Part shown: positions 1-8,645 of the stretch, in pieces
Layout of the letters: each line of letters opens with the position of its first letter
Numbering within the stretch: the first letter of the stretch is position 1
DNA from: Schaedlerella arabinosiphila
Lineage (GTDB): Bacteria; Bacillota; Clostridia; Lachnospirales; Lachnospiraceae
DNA length: 64,000 bases
NCBI RefSeq assembly: GCF_003885045.1
Contig: NZ_RHJS01000002.1
Coordinates: 4,208,501-4,272,500, forward strand
Reading direction: 5' to 3'
Translations under genes and position numbers: made by a program
The notes under the pieces: model-generated
What the model was told of the DNA's origin: nothing
The model's database searches: none
What the model saw: the letters and a program-made list of their open reading frames with translations, nothing else

Positions 1-2
1 TA

Positions 3-575
3 GCTTGGAAAGAGCTAACAGAATATCGATACCAGTTTGTGTATGGCTACAAAAAAAATTTGTATCCGATTAATCTCACATTTTCATTTGAAGACTATCC
101 ACATCTGGCTGGTTTTCAATACTTGAAAGATATCTCTATTCCTAATTATACATCTGCTAAAATCATAGTTCGAATTCTTGAAGGGAAAATAACTTTCGAA
201 CAAATTCAAAAAGCAGCACAATATGAAGAAATGGTCAAACCACGATTAGAAGCATTAATCCATTTAAAAAACTCTTTAGATAATGATTTTAATCTTTATT
301 CTTTCATGCCGCAAATGTATCCTTTTATAACTAATATTAAAGCAGATTACCTGATTACTAGTCACATTGTTATTGATAGCTATGTTTTCATAATCCATAC
401 TACACCAAAAGGTACAGCAAAATGCGACTTCCTTTGCTGCTCAGCTTTTGCAAAAGGAAAACGTGACTATGAAACAAATCAGAGAAAATGCGCATTACTC
501 AAAAAAGAACGTATACATATCGAGTCAAATACAACTACTATTTTACTTAATAAATTGAATACGGAATCATCATAG
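3..575 (+). CDS. PBECR4-like protein, 5' end outside window
   Basis: The reading frame is open from base 3 and encodes AWKELTEYRYQF before the first methionine at base 39, so the true start lies outside the window. The protein has a conserved core (FEDYPHLAGFQYLKD, then RILEGKITFEQIQKA), a cysteine pair in FLCCSAF and a basic tail with YETNQRKCALLKKER. From memory this resembles the PBECR4 group of predicted nucleases (phage Barnase/EndoU/Colicin/RelE-like) that are common in clostridial mobile DNA; I could not search for it. It runs convergent to the HNH gene with only 22 bases between the stop codons and no visible terminator. It looks like flanking accessory DNA rather than part of the Dnd operon. 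Confidence 0.6.
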   Translation, partial: AWKELTEYRYQFVYGYKKNLYPINLTFSFEDYPHLAGFQYLKDISIPNYTSAKIIVRILEGKITFEQIQKAAQYEEMVKPRLEALIHLKNSLDNDFNLYSFMPQMYPFITNIKADYLITSHIVIDSYVFIIHTTPKGTAKCDFLCCSAFAKGKRDYETNQRKCALLKKERIHIESNTTTILLNKLNTESS

Positions 576-597
576 GAAAGCATTTCTACATCATGAT

Positions 598-1794
598 CTA
601 ATCTGTACTTATTTTCCATGTATCATATCCCTGCAGCCTGGCGGCTTCATATATGGGCTTGAGGTTATGGTTGAGAATATTCATAAATTGAGTTTCTGTA
701 TTCCCGCCTATGTAGAGCTTCTCGGTAGCCCAGATCGCATTCAGATTATTTTTTCTGCACTTCTCAAATTTCCTGATCAATAGCTGTGACCGTCTGTCTG
801 CATCCTGAGGGAAAATCAATCCATACAGGTAAAATTGATATCTTGCAAACGGAAGGAAAAATATTTCCCACGGCGGAAGCTTATTGTTCTTGCTGGAATT
901 CAACGATTTGCGCATCGGTATCAGGTTCCATAGTTCATCATTTGAAATGTAGGATCTCGGCACAAAATGATCTATGGACAAATCTTTTGCTGGGATATCT
1001 TTTCCGGTATAAATTTCTTTGATCGGCTGTCCGGTCAATTCCGCAGTTGTTTTCCATAGATCACGGGCCTGTTCCAGTTTGCGGAGCTCCTCGTTTTCCG
1101 GGCAGATCTTATAGATAATCCCTGGCACGCCGGGATTTCGATCCTGTAAAAACTGAGCCTTATTATATTGTACCCAGCTCTGAATCACAGAAAAGTTCTT
1201 CAGAAGCAGTTTTCTCCAATATACATTAACCCGGATTTTCTTCTGCACGCCGACACCGTCCAAAATTGTATAAAGCAGGTTTTCATTTCCTGACAGCCTG
1301 GCCATATATGCGATCAGCCTGCTATGTTTATCATTTTTTATATATGACAGACCTTCTTCTAAGCCTTCCGCATCAAAGAAAGGGTATAGAAGCTTATAGG
1401 GAACATAATCCGTTAATCTTGTTTTGTCTCTTTTCAATTCCTTTTCACACTGTTTGATCGCGGTCTTTAATTCTTCTTTAGACGGATTTTGTGATAAATT
1501 ACTAACAGTACTATTAAGAGTATTTATCGCATGCTCCAGAAAATTTTCAGCATTGCCGTTTACAGTCGGCCCCAGCCTGAGATGATAATGGGTAACGGTG
1601 TGCCATGCCTCGCATATCATTTCATCAATCACTTCATCGAATGTGAAATCTCGTTCTTCTGTTTTCAACAGATTAAGTATCGCCTCAAACCAGTAGAACT
1701 TATAGCTCTGCGCCTTATTATTAAACATACGGGCAAACTTATCCGTATCCAAATTATTTTCATATACGATTTCAAGGTGTAATTCCTGATCCAT
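598..1794 (-). CDS. HNH endonuclease associated with Dnd cluster
   Basis: This 398-residue protein has a C-terminal HNH nuclease motif: D275-H276 in SIDHFVPRSY, then N290 in ELWNLIP and N303 in SSKNNKLP. That arrangement is typical of HNH domains that cut DNA with one metal ion. The first 250 residues are helical and match nothing I recognise; they may be a sensor or binding module. The gene starts 17 bases after the stop of dndA and is the last gene of the dnd operon. Its position suggests a nuclease that reads the modification state of DNA, but whether it cuts modified or unmodified DNA cannot be told from sequence. Confidence 0.8.
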   Translation of the reverse strand: MDQELHLEIVYENNLDTDKFARMFNNKAQSYKFYWFEAILNLLKTEERDFTFDEVIDEMICEAWHTVTHYHLRLGPTVNGNAENFLEHAINTLNSTVSNLSQNPSKEELKTAIKQCEKELKRDKTRLTDYVPYKLLYPFFDAEGLEEGLSYIKNDKHSRLIAYMARLSGNENLLYTILDGVGVQKKIRVNVYWRKLLLKNFSVIQSWVQYNKAQFLQDRNPGVPGIIYKICPENEELRKLEQARDLWKTTAELTGQPIKEIYTGKDIPAKDLSIDHFVPRSYISNDELWNLIPMRKSLNSSKNNKLPPWEIFFLPFARYQFYLYGLIFPQDADRRSQLLIRKFEKCRKNNLNAIWATEKLYIGGNTETQFMNILNHNLKPIYEAARLQGYDTWKISTD

Positions 1795-1811
1795 CTTCTC
1801 ACTCTTCCCAA

Positions 1812-2960
1812 TTAGTTCATTTGCTTTGCCACATTGATCAATGCACGAAAGCCATTCAGTACCTCATCCTGATCCACGCCATGCCCCCAGCTGATCCTGA
1901 CTGAACTTTCAATCTGTTCTACCGGAATCCCCATTGCTGAAAGAACATAACTCGGTGAATAGCTTTTGGATGTACATGCGGATCCATTTGATATACCGCA
2001 AAATTGCTTTGAAGATATCATTAATGCTTCTGAAGAAACACCCTCAATACAAACGTTTAAAGTTCCCGGAACACAATATGTCTGATCACCGTTAATATGA
2101 TATGACAAGCCAGACTCCCTGAGTATATTAATCAGTTCCTCTTTGATCTGATTAGCCTGCTCAAGATTGGATTGATACTCTGTTACTGCTAATTCACAGG
2201 CTTTCCCACATCCTGCAACCAAAGCTACCGGAATTGTGCCTGGTCGAATTCCACGCTCCTGCTGTCCTCCGTACATGATAGCCTTTACCGGCGGAAGCTT
2301 ATAAGATTTCTTTCTTAATACAAGAACACCTACGCCCTGTGGTCCTTGAAGTTTATGTGCGCTAAATGCAAGCATATTATACTTCAGATTCTTTATTTCC
2401 TCGACCAATTTCCCGCAGCTTTGGGTTGCATCAACATGAAAAAGGATTCCTCTTTTACTAAGTTCCTCTCCAATCTCCTGCACCGGCTGTATCATACCGG
2501 TCTCATTATTTACATGCATCACACTGACAACCAGTGTCCGCTCTGTTACTTTGTTCAAAACATCCTCCGGCTTTACTCTTCCGAATTGATCCGGGTCGAT
2601 AAAATCAACCATAAAGCCTTCTTTTTCAAGTTGCTTTAGTGTTTCCAATACTGCTTTATGTTCAATGGCAGTCGTTACAATATGGTTTTTACCGCTATTT
2701 TCGGCATATTCTCTAAGCCCTTGGATTGCGATATTATTGCTCTCGGTGGCACCACTGGTAAAAAATACTTCATCCGCATTTACTCCAAGCAGATCTGCAA
2801 CCTGTTTTCTCGCCAACTCCACAATGCTACGTGTATCCTCGCCAAATTGATGTGTCCGACTGTCCGCATTACCAATATGATTCCTGTATACATCAATCAT
2901 GCATTCAAGCACCCTCTCGTCAACAGGCGTTGATGCATTATAATCCAGATAAACTCTCAT
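1812..2960 (-). CDS. dndA: Cysteine desulfurase DndA
   Basis: This is a class V aminotransferase-fold cysteine desulfurase of 382 residues, the usual length for IscS/NifS/DndA. The PLP-binding lysine is K203 in FSAHKLQGPQG, the PLP-contact motif is HVDATQS, and the catalytic cysteine is C329 in NGSACTSKS. The enzyme takes sulfur from L-cysteine as a persulfide and passes it on. Its position directly after dndE (3 bases) makes it the sulfur donor for DndC here. In many Dnd loci dndA is missing or lies apart and a host IscS replaces it, so the linked copy makes this locus self-sufficient. Confidence 0.93.
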   Translation of the reverse strand: MRVYLDYNASTPVDERVLECMIDVYRNHIGNADSRTHQFGEDTRSIVELARKQVADLLGVNADEVFFTSGATESNNIAIQGLREYAENSGKNHIVTTAIEHKAVLETLKQLEKEGFMVDFIDPDQFGRVKPEDVLNKVTERTLVVSVMHVNNETGMIQPVQEIGEELSKRGILFHVDATQSCGKLVEEIKNLKYNMLAFSAHKLQGPQGVGVLVLRKKSYKLPPVKAIMYGGQQERGIRPGTIPVALVAGCGKACELAVTEYQSNLEQANQIKEELINILRESGLSYHINGDQTYCVPGTLNVCIEGVSSEALMISSKQFCGISNGSACTSKSYSPSYVLSAMGIPVEQIESSVRISWGHGVDQDEVLNGFRALINVAKQMN

Positions 2961-2962
2961 AT

Positions 2963-3346
2963 TTATGCCTCTTTAATTGCTAATCCTACGAGATCATCAA
3001 TACTCTTTATAAAACCTGTCCCACCGAGATGCGCAATCCCTCTCTCCATGTTCAATCGGAAATACTTTGCCACGGTGTCATCATCAGTAGGGAGCTCCAT
3101 CTTTATACACCACGCCTTTACCAATGCTTCATAAAGCTCATAGTATTCACCACCAAAGGTAAACCAGGACATTTCCAGATTGCTGTCTGCTACGATCGGA
3201 ATATCCGTAGGAACGGTATTCTCACTGAGTGAATAGCAAAGCGCCCACCTGCAAAGTATGTTCCAGTTTTTGATCCCGGTCTTTCCCTTCAACCTGGATA
3301 ATTGTTCTTTCGCCTTTTGAGAAAGACGCACCTGCTTCATAATCAT
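2963..3346 (-). CDS. dndE: DNA sulfur modification protein DndE
   Basis: This 127-residue protein has the DndE N-terminal signature RLSQKAKEQLSRLKGKTGI followed by NILCRWALC, and a C-terminal glycine-rich GIAHLGGTGFIKS. DndE is known as a small DNA-binding protein, reported to prefer nicked DNA, that works with DndC and DndD. Its start overlaps the stop of dndD in an ATGA arrangement, which implies translational coupling. A second ATG two codons in is an equally good start. It is close to the usual family length, with no sign of damage. Confidence 0.9.
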   Translation of the reverse strand: MIMKQVRLSQKAKEQLSRLKGKTGIKNWNILCRWALCYSLSENTVPTDIPIVADSNLEMSWFTFGGEYYELYEALVKAWCIKMELPTDDDTVAKYFRLNMERGIAHLGGTGFIKSIDDLVGLAIKEA

Positions 3347-5295
3347 GACTTTGCTCCAATCAAATACCCTTTTTGTATGGAGGTACTTTTAGACACCTCA
3401 TCGTAATTCAAAGTAAACTCATCACCTATATTATTCTTCATCAACCGATAATATCCTTCATCAATCTCTGCATCCGTAGATAATATAATCGTCTGCTCGC
3501 CTGCATTTGGAAAATAGGTTGTGATCAGTGCTGTTCTGTGCAGGGAATCCATACGGGACAGCGGGGTGTCTATGATCACAGGCAGCTTCTTCTTTGAGCA
3601 TATTGCAAGCGCCCAAAGTATGGATATAACCATAAGTTGCTTTTCACCCGCCGACAGTGAATCTCTCGGAATCTCACTTTCATCCTCCGATAAACACTTC
3701 CAGTCAAGTGTCTCTGGATCCATCTCAATCTTACGGATCAGATTCTTCTTGTTCGCAAGTTTCAAATAGCACTCCGTTATGGTTGAAGCAAGTAAATCTG
3801 TTTTTCTTTTTTGAAGTTCCATGCGATACCTTTTTATGATATCGAGTGCCATGTTTGAATATTTCGATATCCTGTCAACGCTGTCCCTTACTTCAGCTGT
3901 CGCAAGATAAGCTTCCACCCGCTTGTTAAAATCAGCCGTCACAGCGATCACTCTCGCGTTTATATTACTTCTTTTCTGCTCTAATTCGGCTATCTTAACC
4001 TGGTCATCAATAATCTTCTGCTCTGCCTTCTTTATTTTTTTGTAAATATCCTGCAGCTCCTGGTCGTTAATATCAAGCGAAAGGTAGCTGTCCAGTTCGT
4101 CAATCTGTTTCTCTATCTTTACTTTCTTCTTTAAAATTTCCTTTCCTTCCTGTCTTGTATGCTGAAGCTTCCCTTCTACAAGGTTATTTACCTGAAACAG
4201 CGCTTGCTCTGATAGTCCGTAGACCATTTGAACATGGTTGTCTTCTGTACGTTGTTTTACATAAGCAAGAAAATCCTCTCCGGTCTTCCTATCCCCCGAA
4301 TAGCCGGACATAAACTCCGAAAAGAATTTGTTTAATTGATGAACGGACTCCTGCATCACTGCACTTGCATGTTCATCTATTGCCTGAAGCTTGATTTCTG
4401 ACAGAAGATCCTCCACAAGCAACAACGGAAGTTCCTCTGCTGTCAATCCATATATTTTCTCATTTTCCTTTGATAGTTCCGCCGACAAAGTTCCACGTTT
4501 TTTTAACAATTCCTGCCTTTTATTAATGGCATCCCCACCCTTTGCAGTATATAGCCTATGCAAGGACTCCAGGGCATCATTGTCCTTTAGCAGTTTCGCA
4601 TTCGCCTTCCCCAATTCCCGGTCTGCTTCTTCCAGCTCTTCCCGGGCAAGGTTCTTTTCTTCTCTCAGCTTCTGTATTTCTCTTGCAGAAACATCCTGCT
4701 TTCCGGTCTTATTTACCCTTTTCAAATTGCGCATAAGATCATTACTTAACACATCAAGCACTGATATTCCAAGCATAGAACGGATTGAATCCTTTAATTG
4801 ATCATTTGTCCGGTCAACAGCAAGTTCCGCAATCTGTTCTCCATCAAAGAAAAAGAAACTCGACAAAGCACTCGGCAGAATATTTTCCACGAACATCGGC
4901 CAGTTGTTTGTAAGAAAATCATTATATTCTCCGTCTTTATACACCGAAATCTGCTCTTTCGCCCGCTTGCTTTCGCTACTCCATGCCCTTTGGATCTTAT
5001 AGTTTTCACGAATACCATTATTCGTTTCAAATTCAAGCGTCACGCTACATGTATCATCATTAGATCCCCTGTTTATAAAGGATCTCAAGTATCCGGAATA
5101 CGATTTGTGATCACTTTCGGAGTACGCAAAAGAATTTTGACCATATAACGCCAATAAAACGGCTTCTAGAAAAGTCGTTTTTCCCCGGCCATTCATGCCG
5201 CCAATCAGAACAATGGGTTTATTTCCTTCAAAAGCAAACTCATTGTCTCCGGCATAGACACCAAAATTATAAAGTTGAAGCTTCTTTATGATCAT
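3343..5295 (-). CDS. dndD: DNA sulfur modification ATPase DndD
   Basis: This is an SMC/Rad50-like ATPase of 650 residues. The Walker A is GGMNGRGKT (32-40); a long central coiled coil runs from about 200 to 480; the ABC signature DSLSAGEKQ and the Walker B LPVIIDTPLSRMD are near the C-terminus. There is no CXXC zinc hook at the coil apex. DndD is the ATPase of the DndCDE complex, thought to drive the DNA nicking or opening that precedes sulfur insertion. The start is 3 bases after the dndC stop and the end overlaps dndE, so the genes are tightly coupled. Confidence 0.92.
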   Translation of the reverse strand: MIIKKLQLYNFGVYAGDNEFAFEGNKPIVLIGGMNGRGKTTFLEAVLLALYGQNSFAYSESDHKSYSGYLRSFINRGSNDDTCSVTLEFETNNGIRENYKIQRAWSSESKRAKEQISVYKDGEYNDFLTNNWPMFVENILPSALSSFFFFDGEQIAELAVDRTNDQLKDSIRSMLGISVLDVLSNDLMRNLKRVNKTGKQDVSAREIQKLREEKNLAREELEEADRELGKANAKLLKDNDALESLHRLYTAKGGDAINKRQELLKKRGTLSAELSKENEKIYGLTAEELPLLLVEDLLSEIKLQAIDEHASAVMQESVHQLNKFFSEFMSGYSGDRKTGEDFLAYVKQRTEDNHVQMVYGLSEQALFQVNNLVEGKLQHTRQEGKEILKKKVKIEKQIDELDSYLSLDINDQELQDIYKKIKKAEQKIIDDQVKIAELEQKRSNINARVIAVTADFNKRVEAYLATAEVRDSVDRISKYSNMALDIIKRYRMELQKRKTDLLASTITECYLKLANKKNLIRKIEMDPETLDWKCLSEDESEIPRDSLSAGEKQLMVISILWALAICSKKKLPVIIDTPLSRMDSLHRTALITTYFPNAGEQTIILSTDAEIDEGYYRLMKNNIGDEFTLNYDEVSKSTSIQKGYLIGAKS

Positions 5296-5298
5296 ATG

Positions 5299-6795
5299 TT
5301 ACTCCTCGCCATCCTCAAATTCAGCTTCAGCAGTCTGGTAATCCAGGAATTTTTCATTGTACTTTCCGCCATGCTCCTTTTTTCTGGTCATCATGTCCGA
5401 ATAGAACTGAGTGGCATCCTCTTCATTTTTATAGAACGTCTTGCTGATCGTATTCCTGATATTATCCAGAATGTCCTTTCTCTGACTCACGCCGATTGCC
5501 TTACTCTCATGATCGATCAAGGTATACATCATCTCAAATACCAGTTCTTCTTCCGGATACATTTCACGGCATATTTCTTCCAGTATCCTCCATTCTTCTC
5601 CTCTGAAATTGTCATTATGTATCCAGTCAGGATCGTCAAAGGGTTTGCCGGTCACTTCTTCATAAATTGCAGGCAGCGAATCATCAAATTCATGTTTTTC
5701 ATTCACCCATATTCTGCGTATAGCCCGCAGCTCCTGTACCCGAATCAACTTCAAGTTCCGAAACTCTTCCGGGCCTTCTTCATTTATATCCTGCTGGATT
5801 TCCAACAACCTTTTCAGCCACTGCTCTCTAAATTCCTTTTTGTATGGGCCGTGAAATAGTTTTCCGTAATTTCCCTGAAGGTTTCCCTTCATTCTCCGGA
5901 AGCTCCTTCGTTCCCGGTCTCCCTCTTCATTGCCGAATTCATTTCTGAATTCCAACAGCGGTGTCATCCATTCTTTTTCCTGATCGTTGGCGATCATAGC
6001 TTCCATAGATTTATCCTTTTCCACCATTGTACATACCCAGCAACCAAACCGGCTCTTCCCGCAGGATGGCGTTGATTTGTCAATCTGCATCGGACACTCG
6101 TTATCGGCTGTGGCACCCCTGTACATAGTGAGCAGATCCATGTTCGAATAACCCCAAGGGTTCTTATACTGCATCAGGAACGCCCATACGTCATCATCCG
6201 ACCAGTCTTCCATGGGCGAAAATACCCATTCGTTAGCAAGAGTAGGATTTGGACTTAGCAGTTCTCTGACTCTCTTTTTTTCAAGATTGGTCATCGTTCT
6301 GTTTCTCCTAGAGCTTTCCTGCTTTCTGGTACCGAGAACCAGTATGATTTCTCCGTGCTCTGCGATCTTACTTCGGATGAAATTATTGACCGGCTGGATC
6401 TTTAATCTGTCAGTACACCAGCGATATTTCATGCGCGGGAACGGATACCCTTTTCCAAGCAGGTTCACCCAAAAAGTGTTATTATAATCCGGTGTCAATC
6501 GGACCGGAACAAACGGCAGACCTTTTTCGCCTGCTTCCCCCTTCATCTGCTCCAATGATTTTTCCACCCACTTTGATACAACTGGTGACTCTACCAGCGT
6601 ATCCGTATTCATCACATGGATCGGCTTATTCCTCTCGCTTCGTGGTAATTTCTCAATCGCCATCCACACAAGCTGAACAGCCGCAGTACTGTCCTTTCCC
6701 CCGGAATAACCGATCATCCATGGGATATCATCTGCCAGATACAAGTTTTGTATCGTAATGATCAAGCCGTCTATCAATTCCTTTGTCAGTGCCAT
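5299..6795 (-). CDS. dndC: DNA phosphorothioation sulfurtransferase DndC
   Basis: This 498-residue protein belongs to the PAPS-reductase / N-type ATP-pyrophosphatase fold. The PP-loop is SGGKDS (31-36). Four cysteines that fit the DndC iron-sulfur cluster are at C234, C245, C252 and C255, in the stretch from CPMQ to GCWVC. DndC takes sulfur from DndA and is the central enzyme of backbone phosphorothioate formation. The length matches the family. It follows dndB by 11 bases and precedes dndD by 3. All catalytic features are present, so active modification is expected. Confidence 0.95.
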   Translation of the reverse strand: MALTKELIDGLIITIQNLYLADDIPWMIGYSGGKDSTAAVQLVWMAIEKLPRSERNKPIHVMNTDTLVESPVVSKWVEKSLEQMKGEAGEKGLPFVPVRLTPDYNNTFWVNLLGKGYPFPRMKYRWCTDRLKIQPVNNFIRSKIAEHGEIILVLGTRKQESSRRNRTMTNLEKKRVRELLSPNPTLANEWVFSPMEDWSDDDVWAFLMQYKNPWGYSNMDLLTMYRGATADNECPMQIDKSTPSCGKSRFGCWVCTMVEKDKSMEAMIANDQEKEWMTPLLEFRNEFGNEEGDRERRSFRRMKGNLQGNYGKLFHGPYKKEFREQWLKRLLEIQQDINEEGPEEFRNLKLIRVQELRAIRRIWVNEKHEFDDSLPAIYEEVTGKPFDDPDWIHNDNFRGEEWRILEEICREMYPEEELVFEMMYTLIDHESKAIGVSQRKDILDNIRNTISKTFYKNEEDATQFYSDMMTRKKEHGGKYNEKFLDYQTAEAEFEDGEE

Positions 6796-6806
6796 TGTCT
6801 ATAGTC

Positions 6807-7874
6807 TCACTCTCCGACGATTTCTTTCAATGTTTCTTCCGCATACTGTTCCTCTGGTGTCAGAGGTATATCCGTCGCCATTTTTATAATGTTGGCGATC
6901 AACATCGCCGCTCTTTTGTTTGCTATGATACGACCTCTTTTACCGACAGCACGCATATACCACTGCTTCGCCTTCCGGCACCAGTCAATCATTTCAATTT
7001 TTTTCAGGTGTTCTTCCATATCTGCCTGATCCAAGTATAAATAGTTTCCGACACGACCAAATGCCTGTATAACAATGTTTTGTGTCGCGATATAATTCTC
7101 TCTTAAGTCAACCTTCGTCCTTGTCCCGTCCCGTAACTCCCGCCACTGTACCATATGTTCTGAAACAAGCATCCAAAACCGCAGCAGGAAGTCTTCACAT
7201 ACAAACGCATTGTTCTTGCCGATAATATACTTATTCGCTGTATAAAAAGTGTTAAGCGTAAACAGACTGGACGAGTACTTGCCAAGTATATCCTTCTCCT
7301 TGTCCGTATACTTATTCAAAAAATCAATCTTCCAGATGACATTTTTTGTAACGACAGCCAGCTCATCCCTCGAATCATACAGTTCGGATATTGAATTCGA
7401 TGTTTTCACGGCATTTTTGTTCAAATCCGTAAATATCTGCTGACTTCTCTTCAATCCCTGGTCAGAGTAAAGAACAATCGAGATTGTTTCTTCTTTAAGC
7501 GACGGATCTTCTGTGATTGCGTTTAATATGGCCGCTTTTCTGTGTTGGCCGTCATTGATCAAGAACCGGGTCTTCTTTGAAATTTTCAGTATTCCTGTAT
7601 CCATGCTGTCCGCAATCGGTTCAAAAGCAAATCTTCCATCAATTGATGCCGCCAATGCGGAAAACACATAGGAATCTCTATTATCTAAAATATATCTGCT
7701 GATCGTCGGTATTCTTGTTTCATTCAGCTTTCGTTGAGCCCTATGCTCTGGAATCAATCCATCATCCTGTTCTGAAAACAACTCCGGAAGCACTTTTAAC
7801 GGGATCATCGCAATATAATATTCTCTTTTTGCCTGAATCCCTTTTACCACCGGGAAAATGTAGTCATAGTCCAT
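6807..7874 (-). CDS. dndB: DndB, DGQHR-domain protein
   Basis: This 355-residue protein carries the signature DGQHR at 108-112 (in FLINDGQHRKAA), which defines the DndB/DGQHR family. In Streptomyces, DndB is reported to bind the dnd promoter and repress it, and to affect where and how often DNA is modified. Here the gene is first in the dnd operon, directly behind a strong promoter whose -10 lies in a near-perfect palindrome (7897-7924), which fits autoregulation. A GGGGAG ribosome site precedes the ATG. The family is also related to a component of Dpd islands, so the name rests partly on the adjacent dndCDE genes. Confidence 0.9.
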   Translation of the reverse strand: MDYDYIFPVVKGIQAKREYYIAMIPLKVLPELFSEQDDGLIPEHRAQRKLNETRIPTISRYILDNRDSYVFSALAASIDGRFAFEPIADSMDTGILKISKKTRFLINDGQHRKAAILNAITEDPSLKEETISIVLYSDQGLKRSQQIFTDLNKNAVKTSNSISELYDSRDELAVVTKNVIWKIDFLNKYTDKEKDILGKYSSSLFTLNTFYTANKYIIGKNNAFVCEDFLLRFWMLVSEHMVQWRELRDGTRTKVDLRENYIATQNIVIQAFGRVGNYLYLDQADMEEHLKKIEMIDWCRKAKQWYMRAVGKRGRIIANKRAAMLIANIIKMATDIPLTPEEQYAEETLKEIVGE

Positions 7875-7896
7875 TTTGATCTCCCCAAAAGAAATG

Positions 7897-7924
7897 CTAT
7901 ACTAAAGTATATACTTAAGTATAG
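7897..7924. promoter_or_regulatory. 28-bp palindromic operator before dndB
   Basis: The arms CTATACTAAAGTAT and ATACTTAAGTATAG form an inverted repeat with a single mismatched pair. It covers the -10 of the dndB promoter and the likely start of transcription, so bound protein would block transcription. DndB itself is the first candidate to bind it; the small HTH protein at 24.3 kb is another. Both are inferences. Confidence 0.7.
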
Positions 7925-7946
7925 TGTTTTTCTTCACCCTTGTCAA
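7918..7946 (-). promoter_or_regulatory. Sigma-A promoter of dndB operon
   Basis: On the minus strand TTGACA (7941-7946) and TATACT (7918-7923) are separated by exactly 17 bases: a consensus -35 and a 5/6 -10. The site lies in the 87-base gap between the upstream gene and dndB, so dndBCDEA-HNH can be transcribed apart from the helicase genes. Confidence 0.8.
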
Positions 7947-7961
7947 TTCCCACTCCACTAT

Positions 7962-8645
7962 TCAACTCTTAAAATTGATCACAAATTTGTCATCAAGACT
8001 TTCTATTTTGATCCATTCTAGAATGGAAGGACTCACATCCGAAAGTCTTGCTTTTTTGTTTGTCACTTTGACTATAAATGCTTTAATCTCGTCACTTAAA
8101 TTCAGGTTCTCTTCCAGCTCATCAATCTGATCTATAGATTCCTTAAGAAGGGACAACCTGGTATGTACACCATCATCAGAAAAAGTTAAACCCGCCCATT
8201 CGCTGCTTCCTGCTATATTCGCTTTGATAGAAGCAATCATATCCGGGCTTCCCGCCAGATTCCCCAGTGTATCCAATTTCGAAAGACTGCTCTTTGTTTT
8301 CTTCTGATGATAGGCTTTCCATTCCTTTGCAAGGTTCGGATTTACCTTTCGGGTAATCTGTTGACGCGCGCCTGTCAGGATGTCCGCGTCCACCACCCCC
8401 GCAGCCACAACCTCATTCAGCTTGTCCATACAATCTTCCAGACACTGAACGGCCTCACTTGTGACCGCATAGTCGATTGTTATTACAGCTTTATGAAGCT
8501 TGCTTACGATATTGGAAAAATCTGCCACGACAGTCCTGTAGTCGGCATCGTTCTTTGCCTTCTTCTCTGCATCCATCGCTGCACTTTCCACAATGTCCAT
8601 ATGCTTCATCTTTTTTATTGACTGAGAGAGACTATCCATTAACAT
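7962..8645 (-). CDS. Small helical protein, DpdI-like by position
   Basis: This 227-residue protein is largely helical, with coiled-coil-prone segments around 100-115 and 165-185 and a mixed C-terminal part ending in DDKFVINFKS. I see no catalytic motif, signal peptide or membrane segment. Its start overlaps the end of the 1050-residue ATPase gene by 14 bases, so the two are probably translated together and their products may interact. In Dpd (7-deazaguanine) islands a protein of about this size, DpdI, follows the ATPase DpdH. The match here is by position and size only. A first ATG at 8645 and another two codons in are both possible. Confidence 0.6.
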   Translation of the reverse strand: MLMDSLSQSIKKMKHMDIVESAAMDAEKKAKNDADYRTVVADFSNIVSKLHKAVITIDYAVTSEAVQCLEDCMDKLNEVVAAGVVDADILTGARQQITRKVNPNLAKEWKAYHQKKTKSSLSKLDTLGNLAGSPDMIASIKANIAGSSEWAGLTFSDDGVHTRLSLLKESIDQIDELEENLNLSDEIKAFIVKVTNKKARLSDVSPSILEWIKIESLDDKFVINFKS

